24,340 bases of DNA from Chromera velia (lineage: Eukaryota > Sar > Chromeraceae). Position 1 is the first letter of the stretch. Every line of letters starts with the position of its first letter. Below the pieces are notes generated by a model. It was given only the letters and a program-made list of their open reading frames with translations, was not told the origin of the DNA and did no database searches. The DNA lies in contig JAHBMJ010005226.1 of NCBI GenBank assembly GCA_018398765.1, positions 1-24,340 on the forward strand. Direction: 5' to 3'. This document shows positions 9,302-19,399 of this stretch, piece after piece. A program made the translations under genes and the position numbers.

Positions 9302-12294
9302 ATGGGAAGTGGTTGTTCTTCAGACGCCGCCAGGACTGTGGGAGGTCCTGTGACGGCAGAACCTGCAACAAAAAGGGGCGCACCCTCAAAGCTTGTCGGG
9401 ACGGTGTGCACTGTTGAGGTCTCCTCTGACACCCTCTCTTCCGAAGGCGTCAAGGGAGTGCCCCCTCACTGGAAGGAGGACCTTGTCGATGAGCCTGGGC
9501 CCGTAGTTGCTGTAGACCTTGAGAAGGGAATGGCATATTTGAAGAAGCGCTTTCTGCCTCTCTTCCCTCGAGCAAAGCTTCTGACCTTTGAACAGTTGCA
9601 AGAGGAGCATGCAGAGTTGATCGGCGCATCGGTGATCCTTGTACATAACATGCCACCTCCACAGGGTGTGAACGAGATCCACAAAGCACTTTTCCTTCGT
9701 CACTTGGAGAAGGGGGGTGGTGTGATTTGCTTTGGGTCTGGGTGTTGTTACATGGGGTTCAACCTTCGTTGCCTTCAGTTGGTTCCCTTCGCTGCTCATG
9801 ACCGTCGTCATTGGAACAGAGGCACGGGGAAGGTCTCTCTTGTGGAGACCCAATTCGGGAAGAAACTGTTTGGCTCTTCCTCCTCTTCCTCTTCCCCCGA
9901 CTGCTTTGCCTGTCCTTCTGGAGCCGAGTCTGGGTTCTGGCACAGTCCTCTGGTGCTCCCTCTAGGGAACGGGGAGTACAGACGCAAAGGGGGACCTTTC
10001 GATATCGAGGGGTAAGACTCGAGCGGTAGCAGAGTGGTGAATGCAGTTTAACAAGTGCAGATAGTTAAGGAGAGTAGAGAAGGGGGCCGGGTCTTTTGCT
10101 TGTGGCATTGGGAAGAGACCAAGAACTAGGGAGGCACATCCGTGGGTCGAGGGGCTTTTTCTTTCCTTTTGCTATTCATTTTGGTCGTCTGTCTTGTCTT
10201 CCGTTGTTCTTTTTGAATGGTAAATGCGGTGGCCGAGGTCATGCATGTGTGCTGAAGAGTTGTATCTCATCTACATATTCATACCATCGTGACTGTGGTT
10301 GTAGGCAAGAGCGCAGCAAAGCCGGCGCGCTCTGTCTGCCTTGCAGACAAAGGGAAAGAAGGAAGTGTGCATGGTGATGAGATCCAGAAATTTAAAGATG
10401 TTTTGGACAGAAGGCCCTGCAGGGATCAGAAAACCAAGCTAGGAGGTCTCCTTTGAATGAACCAAAATTAAGTGAGCGAGAATCCGCACATGTTTAATTA
10501 CGTGTACCCCCATGTCAATCGTCGATCAAGGATCGATAAGTACCAAATCTGCATCATGCCTCTGTCGACCTGCATGTGCATGCATGCAGGGGAGTCGCCC
10601 TTCCGATTCTCGAGTACGCCTCGGAGATGAACGAGTGCGGGGCTGAGGCCTCTCTTGTGGGCATGCCGGCAGTGTGTCTGGCCGAGCTAATGCCCTCGAA
10701 GGCAAGGGTGGTGTCTGTGGGGCCTCATATGGAGATTACACCGACTCCCGAGGGGGCCGCCTGGTTGGATGCTGCGGCGTGTTGGGCTTCCTCTGGCCTC
10801 AAGCAGGCTGCAGGGGGGGAGGGAAAGGTGGTGTTTTTATCTCGGCCCGTGTTCTCATTGGAGAGCATGACAGGGACAGACAGAGACGGGGGGAGACTGC
10901 GACAGCTGCCTTGCCCTTCTCCTTCTGTGCTTTCCGAGCTCGCTCTGGGCTCTGATGCTCTACAGGCTCTGAACAGCGCCACACTTGAGGGGGGAGAGGA
11001 AACTTTCCGGGTGCCTGAGGGAAAGAGAGTGGTTGCTCTAGATCTCGGGAAGGGTGAGGAGACTTTGACCGAAATGTTCGGATCTGTGGCCCCAGACTCG
11101 TCTCAGAGAACTGTGATGCAGCCAGAGCAGCTGAAGGAAGAGGGGAGTTTGAAGACAGGAAGGGATGCAGTGATTCTCCACGGAGGCATGGCAAATGAGC
11201 ATGCAGACAAATTGTTTGAAGTGAGGGGAAGAGAGGCACTCAGGGATTTCGTCGCTGCGGGAGGGGCTGTGTTGGGCATCTGTGCCGGTAGGCTGCAGGG
11301 GAGAGGAGAATGCATGAGGGGCAGGCTTGCAAGGGAGGTTTGCTTTGCTTCTTTTTTCGCTTTCTTTCTTTCTGTGCCCTTTGGTGCTCCAAATTCTTTG
11401 CTGCTGACGTTCTTTTTTGCGTGTGTATCTGTATGCCACTCTCTCTCTCTCTCCGTCTCTCTGGCTTTTTGTCGATTCGGGAACGTCACCTGCTGGCTAA
11501 GCAGGGGGGGGCGCAAAAGGTGTGGTGCGACTGATGAAGCGGGGTGACGCCTGTGTCTGTTCTTCTGTTTGCAAAATTTGGAAGAGCGATATTCTTCTGC
11601 CAACAAGCGGAGAGAAGGCGCACCTAGCTGTCACGAACTGGAAGGCTACTCAATGCCTCCCCTCCTTCTCATCTCGATCCGTGTACACACATGCAAACGT
11701 CTTTTCCTCGTCATGCATTTCTCTCTCTCGATCTGCCTGCCTGCAGGAGCGCACTGGGTCTCTTGCCGGAACCTCCCGGGGTGGGGTCACATCGCCCCTC
11801 TGGTCCCTCATGACAATTCGAACTGGAGGAGGGGGGTGGGGGACGTTCGGGTTCGATTGACTGAACAGGGCAGGCAGTTGGTTGGGGATGTTGGGGGACT
11901 GGAGTCTGATTTCACTCTGAGGTATGCGAACGGTCCCTTGAACATTAGCTTGATGGAGGAATCGTTTGTGAATTTTCAACCAGGACGGCCGAGAAGAGCC
12001 CGAGAGGAGAAGGAGGAGGACGACGATAACGAGGAGGAGGGAGAGGGAGAGGGTGAGAAGCAGCAAATCGAACTGGAAGGCTCTGGGGCAATTCCTCTTC
12101 TGCTGTTTGCAGAAAACCAAAGTGGGTCTTCTGACAATGTGCAGACGGATAAAATGAAAGGCCACTGCGCCTGTTGGGCCTCTGTCTTCAAGGGAGGGGG
12201 CCGTGTGATTGCTCTCTCTCCGCATCCAGAATACGCACAGACACCGGTGTCAAGAAATTTTCTTCGCCGTCTTCTCATGTGGCTGCTCGGCTAG
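9302..12294 (+). CDS. Tandem biotin-protein-ligase-N-terminal-like (class I amidotransferase fold) protein, three exons
   Basis: Exons 9302-10011, 10590-11287 and 11747-12294 give 651 residues. Introns (578 and 459 bp) begin GTAAGA and GTAGGC and end TGCATGCAG and CTGCCTGCAG. Phases match: GG|G is Gly, and G|GA completes the Gly of the nucleophile elbow. Domain 2 (about 380-650) has VVALDLGKG, DAVILHGGM, FVAAGGAVLGICAGAHW with nucleophile C468, and GRVIALSPHPEYA with H629 and E631; this is the pattern of BPL_N-like proteins. Domain 1 (about 67-300) repeats the plan (VVAVDLEKG, ASVILVHNMPPP, EKGGGVICFGSGCCYMGF, ARVVSVGPHMEI), but the nucleophile position is G145. No biotin ligase catalytic domain follows. 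The start is MGSGCSSD in a GCCATGG context, a fit for N-myristoylation at G2 and palmitoylation at C5. An acidic insert covers about 556-573. The substrate is unknown. Confidence 0.85.
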
Positions 12295-12325
12295 AAGCAG
12301 CTCGCACCTCCAACAAACATACCGA

Positions 12326-12418
12326 CACACACACACACACGCACACACACACACATACACACTCACTCACTCACTCACTCACTCACTCACNCAGAGACAC
12401 GCACAGACTGACAGACAG

Positions 12419-12452
<34 letters not shown>

Positions 12453-12483
12453 CACCACACACACAACACCACACACACAACAC

Positions 12484-12518
<35 letters not shown>

Positions 12519-12592
12519 ACATACACACACACACTCACTCACTCACTCACTCACTCACTCACTCAGAGACACGCACAGACTGACAGACAGAT

Positions 12593-12625
<33 letters not shown>

Positions 12626-12626
12626 C
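12326..12626. repeat. CA / ACTC compound microsatellite with an unresolved base
   Basis: Blocks of (CA)n and (ACTC)n alternate with short unique spacers. The spacer cagagacacgcacagactga occurs at 12392 and again at 12564, so the unit repeats with a 172-bp offset. Position 12391 is an N, at the junction of an ACTC block and the first spacer. The array starts about 30 bp after the stop codon of the preceding gene. Thr/His-rich open frames here are artefacts. Confidence 0.9.
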
Positions 12627-14403
12627 ACAGGTACATACACCAACCCGCCACCCCGCCTCTACCGACGCCTTCGACGCCCTGATCACTGAATTTTGCAGTA
12701 GTCTGAAAGTCATGCAAACTAACTCCACAATGCGCGATCGAGTCAGGGTCTGCATGGGTCGGCGTCGATCTGCAGGATCGATTGCACGGAAGGATGGTCG
12801 TTTCCATTTCCAACGCGTCGGTGTAAGATGACTAGTCGCCTCGGGGGGCAACCTAGCATGCTGAGATCAGTCATATGGGAGGCCACAAAACAGCACTTCA
12901 AACTACACTTATGTGCAGATTGCAAGTCGATCGCAAAACAGTAAGACCCTGGCAGCCGCGTGTCGATGAAGGTCAATTTCGATGACCACATGGCGAACAA
13001 TCTCGAATCTGTTCGCGACTAAATTATAGATAGAACAGTGCATTCACCTTCACAGTCTCTGCCACAAAATTCTTCTGTTGTTTGCCGGGGTCTGTCGTAC
13101 AGTTACGATCTATATTCCAAACCCCGTGAAGCTTTTATCTTTTTAGCACCACTGGTCACGGTCCTAGCACTGGTCACAACATCCAGCCATGCCTGTGGGC
13201 AACTGGTCTGACGAATCGGTGGGGTGACTATTAAGGTGAGTGTCGTATGTAGTAGTAACTCAGTTAGTTAGTATGCTAGTTACTGTATGTTATACCCCAG
13301 ACTGGAGATACATGGTTATGCATAGTATTGATAATATATTCAGATTTATTGTATCATGTATACTACTTTTGTTTTACAAAATAAGCTGAACTAGGAGCTG
13401 AAATTATTCAGATTCTTGAATGCACCAGTCGGAGAATGACTGCTACTAAATATAGCTAAAAAGCATCATGCTAGGCATTATATAATAATATACACATGTC
13501 TTCTTAACTTGGATCTCGTTTTTTATACTAGTAGATATAGTTTTAAACCGGCCAGGTTACATTATATAATTATTTAGTAATCATTAGTAAAAAAGCAGCT
13601 TTTAAAGGCTAAAAGCCAGCGGTGTCCATACAACTTGAAAGGACTTGAAAGTTATGCATGAAGCGCAAAAAACAAACATCATGATTAAGGAACTTAAATC
13701 AATTGCAATTTATAAATTATAATCAATATTCAAAAGAAAAAAAAGCTACATGCAGGCATCAGCTAAAGAAACGGCCAAAAGAAAAAAAAACTATACAAGT
13801 CAGCATTTGTCAGCAATGATTCAGCATATTAAACTTGACTTGTTGTTGCCCTAGCTATTGCCAGGCTATAAGTTGTAAAAAGAAATTGATGGAATTGCCT
13901 CCAACTTATGTGCATTGCTAGGTGCTTTGCCGCCACATGCCAGTGCTGAACGCCTACAAGCATGCAGCCTGAGGCTGATACTAACCTGATAGCGATACAG
14001 CGCATGATATATGTATGTGTTCTCATGAATGAATGATCGAACTAGTGATCGAATTCCTAAAGAATGTTTTACAAGGAGAGAGTCATTATGACACCTCTCT
14101 CTCGCCACTGCTACCAACACAGAGAAGCAAACATCGATCAGAATTCAACAGTTGCGCGAACATATGAAGGAGGGAACCAACCTGCAAACAGATGTTCAGA
14201 TGCACAAATTCGTGCAAGGTAGACTCACAAAATTGCACCATTGCTCACATGAACGTTCGAACGAACATTCGTCTGCAGAAGATGAATACAACAAAAAAGA
14301 GTGGAACACAACTGAAAGGAAAATAAGATTCTGTTCAAATATCACTACACGGGAAAAAGAAAAAAGGCGTAAGATGCTTGAAGGAGTCGGTGTAAAGGCA
14401 CCA
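12627..14403. other. Intergenic: short unique stretch, then AT-rich island
   Basis: 12640-13020 is GC-balanced, has open frames on the minus strand, and shows no recognisable protein. From 13020 to about 14050 the DNA is AT-rich, with many ata/tta words and short poly(A) runs, and carries no long frame. I searched by eye for tRNA B-box-like words and snRNA landmarks and saw none. 14050-14400 returns to mixed composition and should hold the 3' end or 3' flank of the SH3-protein gene. Confidence 0.55.
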
Positions 14404-14795
14404 TCAGAACAGAGGTGTCCCATTTCCTTCTGGTCTGTCTCGGAATGCAGCCGCCTTTGATTCCTTCCATTCATAGTTACTCCTACAAAAGGAAGATTTC
14501 TCTTCATACACACAACGCATCCCTGGAAGAAAAACACACGTACAGTGACATACCTTCTTCTCCGTCCTCTTTCTTTCCGTACCACCACCCGCTTTTGGAG
14601 TCCTGCCCGATCACCCGAACCCGTTCCCCCTGCTTTAGACCCAAAATCTGCCCTTCGTACCCTTTGGGGACTCCGTAGTCTCCCACCGCCACGCAGGGCT
14701 GCATGGATGCACAGAGAGAAACTTAGGTAAAGGTTCGGACACAACATCGACTGCCTGCTGACCCAGAGGACTCGGGCACACACAGACACGTGCAC

Positions 14796-14859
<64 letters not shown>

Positions 14860-15001
14860 TTTCCATGCTGGATAGGATCCATCCACCCAGACGCACACAC
14901 CATTCGCGTGTGCGAGAGAATTGTCATGCATCAATCACAAGTGTGATCCTATTGTCTGTCTCACAATAACAGGAAGACCTTCGCTCGCAGAAGGTCGAGA
15001 A

Positions 15002-15036
<35 letters not shown>

Positions 15037-16959
15037 GACAGAGACAGAGACAGAGGCAGAGAGAGAAAAGAAAAAGAGAGAGGCTGACCACCACAGCCGC
15101 CGATGCCCCTTGGCTCTTTGCGTTCCCTTCTCCCTCCTCTCCACCCTCTCCGAGGCCCCACAGAGTTTTCAGGGGGTGTGGGGAAGTTGAACCTGTGGGT
15201 GAGAGGGATGCTTGAGAGGTTCCTGAATTCACGGGGGGGGAGCCGCCTGGAGACACGCCGCGCACAGATGCAGTTGGTGGTAGGAGGCGTTTATCTGTGC
15301 GTGCAGGCGAGGCTCCTTCCCCTCCTTGCGTCTGTTGTTGCTTGCGCTTTGAGATAATGCTTTCTCTGAAGGGCACAGAGACAGACTGTGCGAGGTTTGA
15401 GCCTTTTCGTGCAGAGGGCTGCGCCGCAAAGTGTTCGGATTGCAGAGCCTGCAGGCAGTCAACAAGAAAAAAAAAACCGAGTAAAGTTGAAAGAATCTGT
15501 CTTGCTCACGTCACAGACTGCTTGGAGCAGCACATGTCAGAGGGAGGTCACCCAACTGAAAGGTTTTCACATGAACCTTCCTTCTCATGCAGGTTGTTCC
15601 TTTAATTCTCTCTCTCTCTCTCTCTCTCTCCGACTGACGTACCGCCACTCTGTTCTTGGTGATGAGAACGGAAGAGCCCGGAGTCGCGTCTGCGTAGGTG
15701 GACGCGAGGGCGCTGTCGAGGAGCTTGCAGGCCCGGTGAAATTCGTCCTGACAGAGAATTTAAGGGGCGGGAGGGGAGAAGAGAGGATCGGTCGACCAGA
15801 GAGAATCAATTGCGATGCAATTTCTTCTGTGCTGTGCTCTTCTTTGCTGTGCCTTGCTTCCTCTCGATACTGTTCGAGGCTCACTCGCATGTACAGCAAA
15901 CACGCGGTCGAGTACGTATCCACCGACGCTGAGATTGACTCCGTTTGTGTGTGCGCGCGCGAGAGAAAGAAAAAGAGAGAGAGGGGAGGCGTGTCGGTGC
16001 TTGTGTATGCGTGTGTGTGAGAGACAGAGGACACATACAGGGAGTGATCTGTGCATCGATCCCGTGCATGCCGAATACCCCCAAGATCACATTTATTGAT
16101 GGTCTCTCTGCCTATTGCTTTAATTCTGGTCGATGCACATTCAGACTCGACGAATTAAAGGAATAGAAGGAAATGAGAAGACCCACAGACACACCCGGAA
16201 AGACGCCTGTTGTGCAAGGACGCTTCTGAGGAGCTGTTCGTTGTGTTCGCGCAATCTCGTGTTCACCAGCAGACGATCGGCACTCATCTGCATGCATACA
16301 TACACTCACTCACTCGATCGTCTCGTCTCACAGGGAGGGAGGGAGGTTGAATACAGAAAGAAAAGAACAAACAACTCTGAGGACACTCAAATTACCCTCC
16401 AGACAGACATGCTTCTCCCCCAGTCTCTCACCAGGCATCGGCATAGATGTCAGCGCATGAGTTCTGAAAGTCCTCTTTCCTCATTTTGGTGCTTCATTGA
16501 GTCCAAGCAAGCTTTCCCCCTACATTTACTGCGGCTCTTGTGAATACGTTTATTGTATCCAGTCTTTTCCGGGCTTGTGTATACGCCCCCTCTTTCTCTA
16601 TGTGTGAAGGCTGGCCCACCTTCTCGACGCTCTCTGCGACGGTCTTGCAGTCAGATCTCTGGGAGGCCGCACAGGCCCGTAGTTTGGTGCAGAGATTGTC
16701 CAACTCCGCAAGGGTGGTGCGGAACCTGAAGGAAGGAAAGGAAGGAAGAGGCATGATGGAAGAAGAATTGACTCTCACTTTGCATGACCTGCTTGACGAT
16801 TGTGTCACTACCGATCGACAGAAAGACAGACAGACTCTTCTTCGGCCGGAGAGAGTTCACTGAGTCTCCTCCTCCTACGCACTGATGCATGTAATTAGAG
16901 ATCCATTCAGTTCTACGTGACTGTCTTTCTTTTCACTCCTGTCAACCGACTGACTGACT

Positions 16960-17030
<71 letters not shown>

Positions 17031-17043
17031 TGAGTGACTGACT

Positions 17044-17080
<37 letters not shown>

Positions 17081-17562
17081 TCTGACTGACTGACTGACTA
17101 ACTGACTGACTGACTGACTGACACTTCAGAAAACCTTGTGTCTCGATGTGTCTCTTCGACCCTCAGGGCATTCAGGTGACTCTCCAAAGCCTCCAGCTGC
17201 AGGCAGGGAGGCAGGCAAAGAGAAGAAAGAAAAAACGAAAAAGAAAGACAAATAAGGGAAAGCAGGCCGGGGGAAAAGATTCTGAAAATAGGTCAGTCAG
17301 GGAGATGAGACAGTCAGTCAGGGTTCCATGCGTGGATGCCAACGCCGACTGTTTCTTTCAAGAGTCTTTCTTGTGGGGGGGTCTTCTAAGGAATTCAATC
17401 AATCTCCTCTCTGTCAATGTGTAAATAAAGAGAGAACGTCCAGAGAGAATGATATCGAGAGAGAGTTTAATTCCACACACCTCGATCGAAAAGTCTCAAC
17501 TTCTCAGCAAAGAATATCAGTATACATTTCAGAACAAGCAGTTCTCCGGTCCGGCCGCTGAA

Positions 17563-17617
<55 letters not shown>

Positions 17618-17973
17618 ACCTGCTGTGCCTGTTCCTCTCTGACGTAGTCGACCACCCTGAGTGCCTTCCAGTGTCTCTCGTCTTCCACGGCGTCTGCGGG
17701 CCTCTCCAAGTTCTGGTCAACCCAAGCCTTCATCTTCTGAAACGCCGATGAGATCTCACACCATGAGGCGAAGAACTCCAGAGAGATACCACGAGAGGCG
17801 TTCATCGACATTGCCCCCCTCCTGTCTCCACTCAAGAGACTCTCTTTGAATGCAGTGCGGGAGAGGGCCACCACGCCACTCGCACGTCCGGTCTCTCCCC
17901 CCACCCGAGGGGAGTCGGCAGAGGAAGAGTCAAACAGACAAGAGATGGAGAGGACGGAGCGCAATGTCGAGAG
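14404..17973 (-). CDS. SH3-domain protein with helical N-terminal region, multi-exon (3' part of a longer gene)
   Basis: Minus-strand exons with matching phases: 17973-17620, 17196-17135, 16725-16620, 15747-15643, 15448-15089 and 14698-14554, with a probable last exon from 14522 or 14501 to 14404 (TGA). The encoded order is as follows. First, helical segments containing FKESLLSGDRRGAM, FQKMKAWVDQNLE, LEALESHLNALRVEE, FRTTLAELDNLCTKL and DEFHRACKLLDSALA, which suggest a coiled-coil or BAR-like bundle. Second, a Ser/Pro/Gly-rich linker (SPGGSPPVNSG). Third, an SH3 domain with PCVAVGDYGVPKGYEGQI, LKQGERVRVIG and GWWYGKKEDGEEG. SH3 domains bind proline-rich peptides. A typical final SNY appears in the last exon (RSNYEWKE). 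Donors include GTGTGT, GTTTTC, GTGGGC, GTACGT and GTATGT, and acceptors follow pyrimidine tracts. The true start lies upstream of 17973. I do not recognise an orthologue. Confidence 0.7.
14554..14698 (-). other. SH3 domain exon
   Basis: This 145-nt exon encodes most of an SH3 fold. CVAVGDYGVPKGYEGQI takes the place of the ALYDY strand and RT loop, LGLKQGERVRVIGQD matches the 'L.f..Gd.i.vi' block, and GWWYGKKEDGEEG matches 'GWW.G...g..G'. The acceptor is TGTGCATCCATGCAG and the donor is GAAG|GTATGT. It starts in phase 0, which fits the preceding exon (15448-15089), whose donor is GTGGTG|GTCAGC or the in-frame alternative three bases earlier. Confidence 0.82.
14797..14857. repeat. GACA / GA microsatellite (intronic)
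   Basis: About eight GACA units run into about fifteen GA units. On the sense strand of the SH3 gene this is a CT-rich and TGTC-rich tract inside the intron between exons 15448-15089 and 14698-14554. Confidence 0.9.
15002..15088. repeat. GACA / GA-rich microsatellite directly after a 5' splice site
   Basis: Units of GACA, GACAGA and GA-rich sequence. On the sense (minus) strand it starts at the donor (15088) as CCTCTCTC and continues to TGTC repeats, so the first bases of the intron are simple sequence. Confidence 0.85.
15608..15630. repeat. CT microsatellite near the 15643 donor
   Basis: About eleven CT units on plus, which are GA on the sense strand. It lies 12 nt into the intron that follows exon 15747-15643 (donor GTACGTCAGTCGG followed by GAGAGA). 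Confidence 0.9.
16948..17122. repeat. TGAC tetranucleotide array, about 175 bp
   Basis: A nearly pure array of about 43 GACT/TGAC units with scattered variants (ttac, gagt, gtct, taac). It fills a large part of the SH3-gene intron between exons 17196-17135 and 16725-16620. It ends 13 bp from the donor of the upstream exon. Confidence 0.95.
17572..17619. repeat. CT / CA microsatellite forming a donor site
   Basis: About eleven CT and thirteen CA units on plus. On the sense strand the intron therefore begins GTGTGTGTGT immediately after exon 17973-17620 (CAG|GTGTGT). The 5' splice site is part of the microsatellite. Confidence 0.9.
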
Positions 17974-17983
17974 CTGCAGGAGG

Positions 17984-17984
<1 letters not shown>

Positions 17985-18015
<31 letters not shown>

Positions 18016-18017
18016 GG
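17985..18017. repeat. GACA microsatellite forming a polypyrimidine tract
   Basis: About eight GACA units, read as CTGT repeats on the sense strand, followed by CCCTCCTGCAG and exon 17973-17620. It takes the place of the polypyrimidine tract of that acceptor. Confidence 0.9.
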
Positions 18018-18236
18018 CAGGAGGGGAACTTTCATGCACGGCTGTCCATGAGTCCTTCCATGATGACCTTGCAAACACTTGTTTGTGAATGATGAGAGAT
18101 TCAAAAGCCCGGCCGCCTGTCATGCAAGCGACACGAAAAAGAGAGGGAGCCTGTGCATCTTTTCAGGTGGATGTTTGACTCGGTCACGGAAAACCAAGAC
18201 ACACAGACAGGAAGACAGCCAAAAGCACAGACCGAC

Positions 18237-18301
18237 CAAGAAGTGCATTTCGTCCAGAACCAGATAGCCTTTCGATCCGAAATCGGCGACTTTGAACAAA
18301 A
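18237..18301 (-). other. Candidate EF-hand-like exon upstream of the SH3 gene
   Basis: Minus strand 18301-18237 lies after a pyrimidine-rich acceptor (CGCTCCCTCCCTGCAG) and before GTCGGT. With a phase-1 start it encodes LFKVADFGSKGYLVLDEMHF plus one Leu. This matches an EF-hand: Asp at loop position 1, Gly at 6, Leu at 8 and Glu at 12, although positions 3 and 5 are Gly and Lys and would bind calcium poorly. It could belong to the same gene as the downstream SH3 exons. The join to 17973 is not resolved, because a phase-0 connecting exon was not clearly found between them. Confidence 0.45.
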
Positions 18302-18695
18302 CTGCAGGGAGGGAGCGAGGGAGCGAGGGAGCGAGGGAGGGAGAGCGTGGAGATGGATAGGGTGAGGCTGAAGCGTGCTCATACGAAAAAGAAAGAGCAG
18401 TTCACGCATGCAAATGGCCATGCATCTGTACACAAATACAGGTTACCTTCCGCACATGATCCGCAAATCGGAAGGCAAAGTCCTTCCCGACCGATTTGTG
18501 AACAGAGCACAGCTCTCTCGCTTCGATGCCATTCCATTGTCTCTTCGGAGTCCAAAATCCATTGACGTCTCTCTCAATGCCCAAAATCCATTCTCAAAGT
18601 GACAATCCATGCAGTAATCTGTCATGCGGGTACGAACACATTTGTAATTTTCGAGTGCCGACAAGGAATCGGCCAACTAAGAAGCAAGTCAGGAG

Positions 18696-18698
<3 letters not shown>

Positions 18699-18736
<38 letters not shown>

Positions 18737-18905
18737 AACAAACTGACGGGGAATCTTCTCGTCCCAAGTTGTTTGAGACCAGAGGATCACGTAGCAGAGG
18801 AACGACAGGGAGTCGACTTTGCCTGCGACGACGCAGAAAAAAGGGGGAGAAGGACTGTTTTAGTGGACAAGCGCGCGCACACACACTTACACGCACGCAC
18901 ACACA

Positions 18906-18953
<48 letters not shown>

Positions 18954-19066
18954 GAGAGAGAAACAGAGAGACAGAGACAGACAGACAGACAGAGACAGAC
19001 AGACAGACAGAGACAGACAAACAGACAGAGACAGACAGAGAGAGGGAGAGAGAGAGAGAGAGGAGA

Positions 19067-19101
<35 letters not shown>

Positions 19102-19121
19102 AGAGAGACAGAGGAGAGAGA
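18699..19121. repeat. CA, GA and GACA compound microsatellites
   Basis: A CA/GA block at 18699-18736 and a larger compound block at 18870-19121 made of CA, GA, GACA and GAGAGACA units. Open frames across it (Cys/Val or Leu/Ser on minus, Thr/His or Arg/Glu on plus) are artefacts. If the exons on either side belong to one gene, this is intron. Confidence 0.9.
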
Positions 19122-19164
19122 GTTACACAGACACTCGCGCATTCGCGACACATTCATTCTTTGC

Positions 19165-19166
19165 GA

Positions 19167-19210
<44 letters not shown>

Positions 19211-19211
19211 A

Positions 19212-19247
<36 letters not shown>

Positions 19248-19248
19248 A
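19165..19248. repeat. GAAA tetranucleotide array
   Basis: About 21 GAAA/AAAG units with one extra A in the middle. On the minus strand it is TTTC repeats about 30-110 nt beyond the donor at 19277. Confidence 0.95.
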
Positions 19249-19277
19249 TAAAATCAGCCTGAGGGAGGCCGACTGAC

Positions 19278-19390
19278 CATCAAAGTCTGAGTCCAGGTCT
19301 CTGAAGGCGTTGACGACCTTCGGGAACCACCGAAATTCGGGGAGTGCGAGCAGCTGTCCCTCTGAGAGCGTCGTTTTTGATTCCTCAACT
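19278..19390 (-). other. Candidate coding exon, 5' part of the SH3-protein gene
   Basis: On the minus strand an acceptor (CAATCCATGCAG) at 19391 and a donor GTCAGT at 19277 bound 113 nt with an open frame. It contains VEESKTTLSEGQLLALPEFR then WFPKVVNAFRDLDSDFD. The exon starts in phase 2 and ends in phase 1. Amphipathic content and strong splice sites suggest real coding sequence, but no domain is recognised. An ATG at 19824 (MDLSAETQDVHF) could begin the same gene, but I found no donor that joins it cleanly. Confidence 0.45.
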
Positions 19391-19399
19391 CTGCATGGA

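Noticed and set aside
12174-12689. Thr/His/Ser-rich plus-strand frame after the amidotransferase-like gene
   Set aside because: It is a CA/ACTC microsatellite read through an N; the real gene stops at 12294 in another frame.
13090-13250. Stretch with repeated actggtcac considered as an RNA gene
   Set aside because: There are two close copies of the word, but no snRNA, tRNA or 5S rRNA landmark or stable fold could be identified by eye.
14196-14482. Alternative last SH3-gene exon after the acceptor at 14483
   Set aside because: It gives a 71-nt intron of plausible size, but its frame loses the SNY residues expected at the end of the SH3 domain and runs through what looks like non-coding sequence.
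16948-17122. TGAC array considered as a CRISPR-like or centromeric repeat
   Set aside because: Four-base units with no spacers, lying inside an intron; an ordinary microsatellite.
18594-19276. Frames of Cys/Val, Leu/Ser, Thr/His and Lys/Glu repeats
   Set aside because: They translate CA, GA, GACA and GAAA microsatellites and have no start, splice or domain support.
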